A DNA stretch of 64,000 nt, from positions 62,001-126,000 of the forward strand of contig NZ_QFDM01000003.1 of the NCBI RefSeq assembly GCF_023702065.1, in the 5' to 3' direction. Position 1 is the stretch's first letter, and each line of letters starts with the position of its first letter. Below the pieces are notes generated by a model. That model saw nothing but the letters and a program-made list of their open reading frames with translations. It was not told where the DNA came from and did not search any database. The DNA is from Methanoculleus oceani. Its GTDB lineage: Archaea; Halobacteriota; Methanomicrobia; Methanomicrobiales; Methanoculleaceae. Below are positions 44,885-52,514 of the stretch, piece by piece. Both the position numbers and the translations under genes were made by a program.

Positions 44885-45348
44885 CCCGGGAGTCGAAGCC
44901 TTCGGCTTCTTCCGCTCCGCTCCTGATGGAGCATCGCAACCCGAAAACCTTCGGTTTTCTCCCGCTCCGGTCCGATAGAACCATCGCGCAGGGGACCCTC
45001 GCCTGTACGGCGGCCGGCGGGCTCATCGTCGATGTGGAGGGAGAACGCTACCGGATCGAGGCCGGGGATGTAAAGGGACTGATCTTTTCCGGCCGGCCGG
45101 CGCCGGTCATGCGGGAGCGGTGCGAGGGTGTGACCGGGTTGACGATCGAGGGGCATGCGGCGGTGCACCCCGCCGGGAGAGCGGTGGTGATCCGGACCCG
45201 GGCGGGGGCCTGGATCGTCCCGCTCGCCTCGTTCCAGCGGGTGGCGTGTGGGGAGGAGGTGAGGGCGCCGGTTTTGGGGCTTGTTTCGGAGAGTGACCGA
45301 TTATTGAGTGAGAGTTTGAGCACCTATCTGAGGGATTCAACTCCCTAA
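44881..45348 (+). CDS. module gene B, copy 1, expanded by a palindromic repeat
   Basis: A 155-residue protein. Residues 1-4 and about 38-140 match the 104-residue partner at 50102-50416 (YRIEAGD, IEGHAAV, GRAVVIRTRAGAWIVPL, SFQRVA). Residues about 5-37 are encoded by an inserted palindromic repeat whose length keeps the frame. The C-terminus also differs. It may still be functional. No family is recognised; the core is a small beta-rich domain. Confidence 0.65.
   Translation: MTRESKPSASSAPLLMEHRNPKTFGFLPLRSDRTIAQGTLACTAAGGLIVDVEGERYRIEAGDVKGLIFSGRPAPVMRERCEGVTGLTIEGHAAVHPAGRAVVIRTRAGAWIVPLASFQRVACGEEVRAPVLGLVSESDRLLSESLSTYLRDSTP
44893..44991 (+). repeat. palindromic repeat inserted in gene B
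   Basis: It contains hairpins GAAGCC-TTC-GGCTTC (44895-44909) and GAAAACC-TTC-GGTTTTC (44943-44959), with shared flanks ATCGCA and GCTCCGGTCC. It matches the plan of the repeats at 15760-15894 and near 53340-53410 and is absent from gene B copy 2. Confidence 0.75.
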
Positions 45349-45410
45349 GACTGCACAGGAATCGAACCCGCGGCCTCTACTATGCCAAGGTGCTACCCCC
45401 TTTACAGTCT
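45348..45410 (-). pseudogene. degenerate tRNA or tRNA-like element
   Basis: On the minus strand acceptor arms AGACTGT/GCAGTCT pair over seven bases, and a T arm with GGGTTCGATTCC is present. The total is only 63 bases, and the anticodon arm cannot be folded normally. It starts at the stop of gene B and marks the change from GC-rich to AT-rich DNA, as expected for an old integration site. Confidence 0.5.
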
Positions 45411-45619
45411 CTAATTAATAAATTCGCGGAATATATTGCCGTGATAGTGTCACGGGAAGACGTTTCGTACTGCTTGCTCTACTGAATTGCTTCAAATATT
45501 TCTGGACACAGCGTGTAAATGGATCACTCCTCCCATTTTTAAAATCCCGTGACTCTCGCATAGGAAAAAATTCGTAAATCTTATCCCTTCTCATAGATAT
45601 CTGATTTTTAGGTTGTACA

Positions 45620-47536
45620 ATGTTCGAGAGATTCATAGGTGGGCGGAAGAAGAGTAATAATCCGTTTGACGAGTTTAACGATCCTTACTCAAAATTAATT
45701 CAGGCAATTGAGGATACACAATACTATATCAATAGAGGGAATACCTCCGCAGCCATTTCTGCATTTAAGAAAGCCGGAGAAAAATTTAGTGAAAGCTATG
45801 AGTTAATCACCGATCTTATAAACTATCAAATAGAAGACGGAGAGTTACAAATCGCATTAGACTCTCTGGTAAATATTCAGGATACATACAGTACTTATTA
45901 TGATCTTGCGGAATACTTTTCCATCGATTTACGTGAATATAAGCAATTGATATTCGCATATCTCGAGATCCTCAAGGGCTTATTATTAATCGATATGGGG
46001 AAGCATCGGGTGGCGATAAAAGCGTTCGATAATGCTCTTGAACTTGATGATGGTAACAGTACCGCTTGGGTCTGGAAAGGCCAAGCATTACTCGCTTTGG
46101 AGAACTCCCAAGCGGCACTTGGCGCATTTGAAGCCGCATTAAGAACAGACTGGCATTCTGCCGATGCATGGGCCGGAAAGGGCGACGCTCTCTTAGCGCT
46201 TGAAAGAGCAGATGAAGCGATTGAAGCGTATAGCACGGCATTGGAACTGAACGACACAGAGGCCGAACTATATTTTAAGCAACTTGTATGTCTGATCGCA
46301 CTTGAAAGATACGAAGATGCACTGAAATCTCTCAATGAGATCTTAAAATTCAATGAAGATAACGCTGTAGCGTGGTATACAAAGTACATTATTTTAGATC
46401 TACTCGGAGAGGAGCAGAGTTCGCTTATTGCACAGAATAAAGCTTTAAAGATCGATCCAAATGTTGTTAGCGATCCATTTATTGAAGAATTAAATAATGC
46501 CATCAATACGATCGAAGAGAATAGTGAGGACAGTCCTCAAACAGATACTGGTTATGGGTTCTCTGACGCCACTGTATCAAGTAGCAATACAGAAAGAACT
46601 CCCACATCAATAAATCCGTCTTCAGATGCCGCCGTACCAACAAATACCAGTGACTTAACTGTTGAAGAATCTAAAATTTCACCTAAACCAAAGAAACCTA
46701 TCCCCTACAGGAAAGGTTCCGGCGAGAACATGGGTGAAGCTCCCAAAGGTTTTGCGTGTGTCGCCGGAATGGAAGAACTGAAGGAGAGATTAATACGGGA
46801 TGTCATTCAGCCTCTCAAGAATCCCGAAAAATACAAGAAATTCAAAGTTTCCATTCCAAATGGGATTCTATTCTACGGCCCTCCTGGTTGTGGCAAGACC
46901 TTTATCGTCCGGAAACTGGCTGAAGAGCTCGGCTTCACTTTCATCGAAGTACACCACTCAAGCATTGGCTCCTCATACATGCATGGAACAGCGCAGAATA
47001 TCGCAACCAAGTTTCAGGAAGCAATTGATCATGCGCCGACCATTCTCTTCTTCGATGAAATTGAAGGGATGGTTCCAAAACGGGAGAACCTTTCTTCTTC
47101 GGACAGTCACCGACAGGAAGAGATCAACGAATTCTTAACACAGCTGAATAACGCGAGTAAGCATAGCGTGCTGGTTATTGGTGCTACAAATCAACCCGAT
47201 CTGATTGACTCCGCAATCATGCGTTCTGGCCGAATGGATAAACGCGTATACATCCCTCCGCCTGACCATGACGCAAGAAAAGCCCTCTTCAGGAATGGTT
47301 TAACTGACCGACCGTGCGCATCAGATATTGATCTGGATGAATTAGCACGGCTAACGGAAAACTATGCCAGTTCAGATATCGCCCTCATTGCCGAAGAGGC
47401 TGCTCGGGCTGCTGTCGATCTCGACCGCGATGAGATTGACATGGAAATACTCCTGTGGAAGGTTGAGGAGATCAAACCTTCGCTAGTAAAGTCACAGATA
47501 GCGAAGTATAGGCAATTTGAGCATCTTGAAAGGTGA
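45620..47536 (+). CDS. TPR-AAA+ ATPase
   Basis: A 638-residue fusion. Residues about 30-285 contain several TPR-like repeats (AFDNALELDDGNSTAWVWKGQAL; AYSTALELNDTEAELYF). A serine/threonine-rich linker covers 300-360. The AAA+ domain (375-625) is CDC48/PAN-like: Walker A YGPPGCGKT (419-427), Walker B ILFFDE (475-480), then GATNQPDLID and RSGRMDKRVY with the arginine fingers. It would remodel or unfold a partner recognised by the TPRs. The gene is AT-rich compared with its left neighbours. Confidence 0.9.
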   Translation: MFERFIGGRKKSNNPFDEFNDPYSKLIQAIEDTQYYINRGNTSAAISAFKKAGEKFSESYELITDLINYQIEDGELQIALDSLVNIQDTYSTYYDLAEYFSIDLREYKQLIFAYLEILKGLLLIDMGKHRVAIKAFDNALELDDGNSTAWVWKGQALLALENSQAALGAFEAALRTDWHSADAWAGKGDALLALERADEAIEAYSTALELNDTEAELYFKQLVCLIALERYEDALKSLNEILKFNEDNAVAWYTKYIILDLLGEEQSSLIAQNKALKIDPNVVSDPFIEELNNAINTIEENSEDSPQTDTGYGFSDATVSSSNTERTPTSINPSSDAAVPTNTSDLTVEESKISPKPKKPIPYRKGSGENMGEAPKGFACVAGMEELKERLIRDVIQPLKNPEKYKKFKVSIPNGILFYGPPGCGKTFIVRKLAEELGFTFIEVHHSSIGSSYMHGTAQNIATKFQEAIDHAPTILFFDEIEGMVPKRENLSSSDSHRQEEINEFLTQLNNASKHSVLVIGATNQPDLIDSAIMRSGRMDKRVYIPPPDHDARKALFRNGLTDRPCASDIDLDELARLTENYASSDIALIAEEAARAAVDLDRDEIDMEILLWKVEEIKPSLVKSQIAKYRQFEHLER

Positions 47537-47669
47537 ATCTCAACTTTCGTAGGGGTATTTTGAGAAGAGATATGCTTCTCGATATATCTCAGCCAGCAGA
47601 GTGACACCTGCACGAATACCCTTTATACGTCATCGGGTAATGTATTATCACGAGCAGGGGTGCAATCTG

Positions 47670-47903
47670 ATGAGAAGCCTGAATTACCGTATCCTCCTCC
47701 GGAAGGAGCCGGAAGGCGGGTATACCGTTATTGTGCCGACCCTTCCCGGCTGTGTCACCTTCGGAGAGACCGTCGATGAAGCTATTGCGATGGCACGGGA
47801 GGCCATTGAACTCTACATTGAGGGCATGCTAGCGAGAGGTGAGGAAATCCCCACCGAGGAAGGACTGCTGGAATACACCCTCACCGTCGAAGCCCATGCC
47901 TAA
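47670..47903 (+). CDS. HicB-family antitoxin
   Basis: A 77-residue HicB: YRILLRKEPEGGYTVIVPTLPGCVTFGETVDEAIAMAREAIELYIEGM. AGGGGTG eight bases before ATG 47670 fixes the start. It overlaps the hicA gene by eight bases. Confidence 0.88.
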   Translation: MRSLNYRILLRKEPEGGYTVIVPTLPGCVTFGETVDEAIAMAREAIELYIEGMLARGEEIPTEEGLLEYTLTVEAHA

Positions 47904-48120
47904 ACTTCCGGTACTCACGGCCCAGAAGATCATCAAGATTCTAGGAAAGAAGGGATTTGTGCTGGACCGGGTGAAGGGAAGTCATCACCTCTTCTATCAC
48001 CCGGAGACGAAGCGCCAGGTCGTCGTCCCGGTGCACGGGCGGGACCTCCCGACCGGCACGCTCCTGGAGATCCTCAAGCAGGCCGGGATTGAGCGGGAGG
48101 AGATTGAGGATCTTTTGTAA
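47896..48120 (+). CDS. HicA-family toxin
   Basis: A 74-residue HicA: LTAQKIIKILGKKGFVLDRVKGSHHLFYHPETKR, then VPVHGRDLPTGTLLEILKQAG. The catalytic histidine is in KGSHH. HicA cleaves mRNA in translation; the HicB encoded just before blocks it. A truncated relative of its C-terminal part is at 52204-52341. Confidence 0.9.
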   Translation: MPKLPVLTAQKIIKILGKKGFVLDRVKGSHHLFYHPETKRQVVVPVHGRDLPTGTLLEILKQAGIEREEIEDLL

Positions 48121-48182
48121 AACGTTAACCGGGTATACGGGACAGGTTCAGCGCAGCCTGCGGCCAGCCGAGAAGGCCCCTC

Positions 48183-48413
48183 TCAAAGATACCGGGCAAA
48201 ATCCTCAGGATCGATCTTCGCCAGCTTCAGGACACTGCGAAGTGTACCGAGCTTCAACTCGTTGTGCAACGGAACGACCGTACCTACCTTTCCATCGGGC
48301 GTCGCCTTCGAAAGGCGAACATGGCTCCCGGATTGCCCGCTTACGACGAATCCGTACTGTTTCGAGAGTATCTTGATCACCGTCTCGCCCGAGGTGGGTT
48401 TAAGCCCGGGCAC
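48183..48413 (-). CDS. HicA-family toxin
   Basis: A 76-residue HicA: SGETVIKILSKQYGFVVSGQSGSHVRLSK, then TVVPLHNELKLGTLRSVLKLAKI. The catalytic histidine is in GSHVRL. It overlaps the end of its hicB by 14 bases and belongs to a different HicA subgroup from 47896-48120. Confidence 0.88.
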   Translation of the reverse strand: MPGLKPTSGETVIKILSKQYGFVVSGQSGSHVRLSKATPDGKVGTVVPLHNELKLGTLRSVLKLAKIDPEDFARYL

Positions 48414-48612
48414 CCTCGGCCACCTCGAACGTTGTGATGATCGGCTTTCTCCCGTCTTCCAGCGGGAATTCCTCTAAGTACAGCTCCGTAGCCTCTTTGA
48501 GGTTGGCCACCGCCTCTTCAACCGTCCTGCCCTGGCTGACGGTGCCGACCTCCGGGCACTCCGCGACATACATATCCTCTTCCCTGTAAAGCACGGCCGT
48601 GAACGTCCTCAT
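48400..48612 (-). CDS. HicB-family antitoxin
   Basis: A 70-residue HicB: FTAVLYREEDMYVAECPEVGTVSQGRTVEEAVANLKEATELYLEEF. GGTGAG a few bases before ATG 48612 supports this start; longer readings upstream are unconserved. Confidence 0.85.
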   Translation of the reverse strand: MRTFTAVLYREEDMYVAECPEVGTVSQGRTVEEAVANLKEATELYLEEFPLEDGRKPIITTFEVAEGARA

Positions 48613-48743
48613 AATCTCACCGATAGAATAGCATCTCTCTTTGTCGTGATAATACTTGACCAACATATCCTGGCCAGCCATCTCGTCTGTTATGAGTGTG
48701 CACACGATGCCGCGGGAAAGTCTCTGAAAATTTCTCGAAACGA

Positions 48744-49442
48744 CTATCCGGCGGGTAATTCCTTTAGGGCCTTGCGTGCAGCATCCATCTCGGCTCGCTT
48801 TTTGGTGCAACCGATACCCTGCGCAAGTTCTTTCCCGTTAAGACAGACAGCCGCTTTCCACACCTTCTTGTGGTCGGGGCCCTCGGAGAAAGGCTGGTAT
48901 TTTAATTCCCCCAATGGGTGCCGTTCAACATACTCTTTAAGTCTGCCTGCATAGTTGCCCTCAGGATCGAAGGTCTTGATCTCTTCAGCAAATATGCCAA
49001 GGATAACCTCCCGCGCCTTTTCTATCCCTTCAGCATAATAAATTGCTCCAATAAACGCTTCAAATGCATTGGCAGTCATCTTCATCGTCGGCTTCCTGCA
49101 TCCCCGGAAGCGTATCGCGTCGTCGATCTTGAGATTATTTCTCACGACGACATCTGCCAGATTTGCATTCGCGGTTATTTTCATCCGTTTGTTCATCTCT
49201 TTGGGATCATACAGGTTAAAGTCATGCAGATATCCGGCAATTACAAAATCGAGGAGATAATTGCCGAAGAACTCTAATTTCTCATTATCTTCGCAGGGGA
49301 TGTTCTCCTGTTTCCTCTCGTTGGAGAATGAGCTGTGTGTGAGTGCTGTATCGTAAAGAGCGAGGGAATCTTCGTGAGGTTCTATCCTGAAATACGGACC
49401 ACGGAGAATATCGAGTATTTTCGCCTTCTGGGACTCTTCCAT
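48744..49442 (-). CDS. RNase III homologue with altered catalytic residues
   Basis: A 232-residue protein with an RNase III domain (about 5-150) and a dsRNA-binding domain (about 160-230). The signature reads NEKLEFFGNYLLDFV: E54 and E57 are kept but the usual aspartate is N61. The second metal site reads TANAFEAFIGAIYY: the aspartate is N125 while E128 is kept. Cleavage is therefore doubtful; it may bind dsRNA only, or act as half of a complex. RNase III is uncommon in archaea, which with the TA neighbours suggests horizontal gain. Confidence 0.88.
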   Translation of the reverse strand: MEESQKAKILDILRGPYFRIEPHEDSLALYDTALTHSSFSNERKQENIPCEDNEKLEFFGNYLLDFVIAGYLHDFNLYDPKEMNKRMKITANANLADVVVRNNLKIDDAIRFRGCRKPTMKMTANAFEAFIGAIYYAEGIEKAREVILGIFAEEIKTFDPEGNYAGRLKEYVERHPLGELKYQPFSEGPDHKKVWKAAVCLNGKELAQGIGCTKKRAEMDAARKALKELPAG

Positions 49443-49841
49443 AGATGTCGATGCACCTATGGCGATTTAACCATTGGTTTTCTGCTCTCCATGCTTCTGC
49501 TCCCGGTATCGTCCTTGCCGGTGAGCCCGCGAGCAGGAAGAACCGGTTTTCCGGAGAGAAAAGGCGTGAAGTGATCCGCGAAAAGAGACGTTATTATCGT
49601 ACCAGGGCTTGCAATGTGGTCGCCTGCGGGTGGCCGAACAATTCCGGATTAGTGATCCTCCCGGCTCCTGCCCCCGATTGGAAATCCCGGGCCGGTCCCC
49701 CGGTTTCACATCCTCGCAATAAAGAAACGCATATATGGAGCCTGTCGTTCCGTTCAGGGCCATTGGCTCACCCTTTTAACCCCCGGTTCCCGAGGATGAT
49801 GCATGCGCCGGGAACCATCCCGGTGCGTGAGGTACAGAACC
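49443..49841. other. region upstream of the second module copy
   Basis: About 400 bases. From 49497 it is the duplicate of 44276 onward, containing the same TATA box (49729-49738) and long leader. No other gene is recognised. Confidence 0.5.
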
Positions 49842-50110
49842 ATGCAGCAGAGAACAGTCGATAGAGAGACCGAACAGAAAACCAGCGGCGGCAGCCCGGA
49901 CCAGAAGTGTGACCGCACCGTCGGCCAGGCCGCCACTGGTACATCTTCACCGGAAGAGATAAACGTCTCCCCGGTGCCGCTCTTCCTCGTCCCGCGAGCG
50001 GTGGCGGACGAGATCCGGCGGCACGGCCGGGCGGTGCGGGAGATCAACGTCCGCCGGACCCGGAACCACCAGTACGCGATCAGCGTCGAGCGGGGGCGGC
50101 CATGATCCCG
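49497..50110 (+). repeat. duplicated module, copy 2 (near-identical part)
   Basis: Second copy of 44276-44889, ending just inside gene B. The left boundary is sharp: bases before 49497 lie in the RNase III gene leader and do not match copy 1. Confidence 0.88.
49842..50105 (+). CDS. module gene A, copy 2, unknown function
   Basis: An 87-residue protein differing from the copy at 44621-44884 at only a few positions (for example EEINVSP for EEISVPP). The same GAGGT ribosome site and ATGA overlap with gene B are present. Confidence 0.7.
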   Translation: MQQRTVDRETEQKTSGGSPDQKCDRTVGQAATGTSSPEEINVSPVPLFLVPRAVADEIRRHGRAVREINVRRTRNHQYAISVERGRP

Positions 50111-50416
50111 GAGCCGGGCACGCTCAGCCACAGTGCCGGCGGAGCGCTCCGGATCTCCGTCGAGGCGGAGCGCTACCTGATCGAGGCCGGAGATCTCAGG
50201 AACCTCCTCTTCTACGGCCGGGTGATCCCGATCACGCAGGCGGCCCCCGGCGGGACCGCCATCAAGGGGCACGCGGCGATGAACGCTTCCGGCAAGGCGG
50301 TGATGCTCCATACCCGCGTCGGCTCTTACATCATCCCGCTCGTCAGTTTCCAGCGGGTCGCCCGCGGGGAGGCCGTCTCCGCCCCGCTCTTCCCCCTCGT
50401 GCCGGGGGCTGCCTGA
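50102..50416 (+). CDS. module gene B, copy 2, unknown function
   Basis: A 104-residue protein, the uninterrupted form of gene B: ISVEAERYLIEAGDLRNLLFYGRV, IKGHAAMNASGKAVMLHTRVGSYIIPLVSFQRVARGEAV. The copy at 44881-45348 carries an insert near its start. The alternating hydrophobic pattern suggests a small beta-barrel. It is coupled to gene A by ATGA. Confidence 0.65.
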   Translation: MIPEPGTLSHSAGGALRISVEAERYLIEAGDLRNLLFYGRVIPITQAAPGGTAIKGHAAMNASGKAVMLHTRVGSYIIPLVSFQRVARGEAVSAPLFPLVPGAA

Positions 50417-50651
50417 TGCGCGGTGACGTTCGCCGGGCGATCGAGGTCCTCGCCGGCGGCGGATACATGATGTGATATGGTAGCGCGACGATACCCCTCT
50501 CGCGAGAGGATGCCGCGATCGACCGGCATTAGATTCTTCTTCACTCCCGAGAGAATACTCAGAAAGAAATCAGAGGCATACAGAGGGGAGGCATGGCAGT
50601 CGGAAAGATCGGCGCTCGGACTCGTTTGGGCGCATCTATAAGAGCAGCAGC

Positions 50652-52100
50652 ATGAACCCCGTCCGCATCTTCATCAGCAGCGTGCAGAAGGAGTTCGCCG
50701 ACGAGCGGGCGGCTCTCCGCGACTACCTGCGGGGCGACGCACTGATGCGGCGTTTCTTTGAGGTCTTCCTCTTTGAGGAACTCCCCGCCGCCGACCGCCG
50801 CACCGACGTCGCATACCTCGACGAAGTCCGGCGCTGCGACATCTATGTCGGGCTGTTCGGGAACGACTACGGTTCCGAGAACACCGGAGGGCTCTCCCCG
50901 ACCGAGCGGGAGTTCGACCTCGCCACCGCCGAGGGGAAGTACCGGCTCATTTACGTCAGGGGCACGGACGACGCCGCACGCCACCCGAAGATGCGTGCGC
51001 TTGTTCACAGGGCAGAGGGCGGGCTGATCCGGAAGCGGTTCAACACCCCCTCGGAACTGGTCGCCAGGCTGTATGCGGCGCTCGTTGAGTACCTGGAGGA
51101 GAAGCAGCTCATCCGTTCCGGCCCCTTCGACGCGGCCCCGTGCACGAAGGCGACGCTCGACGACCTAGATCCCGAACGGATGGCGTGGTTCATCCGCACG
51201 GCCAGAGCGACCCGCCGGTTCCCCCTCGCCGGGGATGCCTCTCCCGCTGAACTGCTGGAGCACCTGAATCTGCTTGACGACGGCCGGGTGACGAACGCCG
51301 CGGTTCTCCTCTTCGGGAAAAAACCGCAACGATATCTCCTCTCTTCCGAGATCAAGTGTGCCCACTTCCACGGCACCGAGGTAGCCAAACCGATCCCCTC
51401 CTACCAGGTCTACAAGGGCACCGTCTTCGATCTCGTGGACGCGGCGGTGGACTTCGTCCTCAGCAAGATCGCCCTCTCGGTAGGCACCCGCGAGGCCGGG
51501 CCGCAGGCGCCGGTGCGCTACGAGATCCCGAAGGAGGTGGTGGCGGAGGCGATCGTGAACGCCGTCGCCCACCGCGACTACACCAGCAACGGCAGCGTCC
51601 AGGTGATGCTCTTTGCCAACCGCCTGGAGGTCTGGAACCCGGGCACCCTCCCGCCGTCCCTGACGCTCGAGAAACTCCGGCAGGCCCACGGCTCGGTGCC
51701 GGCGAACCCCCTCCTCGCCGAGCCGATGTACCTCGCCGGCTACATCGAGCGGATGGGCACGGGGACGCGGGACATGATCCGCCGCTGCTCCGAAGCAGGT
51801 CTGCCGGAGCCGGAGTTTGCCGTCAGTGATGGGTTCCGGACGATCGTTCGCCGGGTCCAGGGAGGGGAAGAACCTTCGGGGAAAACTTCGGGGAAAACTT
51901 CGGGGAAAACTTCGGGGTTAATCCTGGACATGATCCGGCGACAGCCAGAGATCACCATACCGGAGATGGCCGAAGCACTGGGCAAGAGCACCCGGGCTAT
52001 AGAGATGCAACTCGCAAAACTCAAACAGTCCGGAAAGGTGCAACGCATCGGCCCGGCAAAAGGTGGCCGCTGGGAGATTACTGAAGGCGGAGATGAGTAG
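50652..52100 (+). CDS. DUF4062 protein with RecG-like ATP-binding domain
   Basis: A 482-residue protein. The N-terminal DUF4062 (about 3-90) begins VRIFISSVQKEFADERAAL and has CDIYVGLFGNDYG, a TIR/SEFIR-like fold seen in signalling and defence proteins. The middle has a divergent HATPase-like domain of the RecG-related transcription-regulator type (EVVAEAIVNAVAHRDYTSNGS; NPLLAEPMYLAGYIERMGTGTRDMI). A repeat-encoded SGKT linker follows, then a winged helix (ITIPEMAEALGKSTRAIEMQLAKL). It may sense DNA or protein damage and act as a regulator or defence effector. Confidence 0.85.
   Translation: MNPVRIFISSVQKEFADERAALRDYLRGDALMRRFFEVFLFEELPAADRRTDVAYLDEVRRCDIYVGLFGNDYGSENTGGLSPTEREFDLATAEGKYRLIYVRGTDDAARHPKMRALVHRAEGGLIRKRFNTPSELVARLYAALVEYLEEKQLIRSGPFDAAPCTKATLDDLDPERMAWFIRTARATRRFPLAGDASPAELLEHLNLLDDGRVTNAAVLLFGKKPQRYLLSSEIKCAHFHGTEVAKPIPSYQVYKGTVFDLVDAAVDFVLSKIALSVGTREAGPQAPVRYEIPKEVVAEAIVNAVAHRDYTSNGSVQVMLFANRLEVWNPGTLPPSLTLEKLRQAHGSVPANPLLAEPMYLAGYIERMGTGTRDMIRRCSEAGLPEPEFAVSDGFRTIVRRVQGGEEPSGKTSGKTSGKTSGLILDMIRRQPEITIPEMAEALGKSTRAIEMQLAKLKQSGKVQRIGPAKGGRWEITEGGDE
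51874..51917 (+). repeat. 12-base tandem repeat in the DUF4062 gene
   Basis: CTTCGGGGAAAA is repeated 3.7 times. It encodes (SGKT)n in the linker before the winged helix. The unit is a multiple of three, so copy-number changes would alter linker length without a frameshift. Confidence 0.85.
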
Positions 52101-52203
52101 CGTCGGTGAGCGTGGGATTTTCGCGCAGATGCTGGTCGTCGTCTCCTTCCAGGGGATGCGTGAAGGCAGGCTGAAAGAGGTGGCAAAAGATCAGGTGCAA
52201 GTT

Positions 52204-52341
52204 CACCACCTCTTTTATCACCCGGAGACAAAGCGCCGGGCCGTCGTCCCGGTGCACGGGCGGGATCTTCCGGCCGGCACGCTCCTGGAGATCCTCAAGC
52301 AGGCCGGGATTGAGCGGGAAGAGATTGGGGATCTTTTGTAA
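52204..52341 (+). pseudogene. C-terminal fragment of a hicA gene
   Basis: It reads HHLFYHPETKRRAVVPVHGR then DLPAGTLLEILKQAG, almost identical to the last 45 residues of the HicA at 47896-48120, including the DNA. The N-terminal half, with KGSH, is missing and unrelated DNA precedes it. Confidence 0.8.
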
Positions 52342-52514
52342 CGCATCTCAGTGCTTTGAAATTTGTTTATCTCTGCTCTCTGATCGATCCTTCTTTGTTC
52401 GCCGAGATACCTTCTGTCTGTCTCCTCCTCGCGCTCGATACATTACCATGAGAAAAAGTAATGCCGCCTCATCCCCCAGTACCCCATTAGCGCCCTGATG
52501 TGAGGCTGTCGGTC

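Larger units (their letters stand above)
44276..44889 (+). repeat. duplicated module, copy 1 (near-identical part)
   Basis: It matches 49497-50110 with an offset of 5221 bases and few substitutions by eye. It covers a leader of about 345 bases, the promoter and all of the first gene. Beyond the second gene's first codons the copies diverge. Confidence 0.88.

Noticed and set aside
51874-51917. Short tandem repeats considered as a CRISPR array
   Set aside because: The units are 12 bases with no spacers and are inside a coding sequence.
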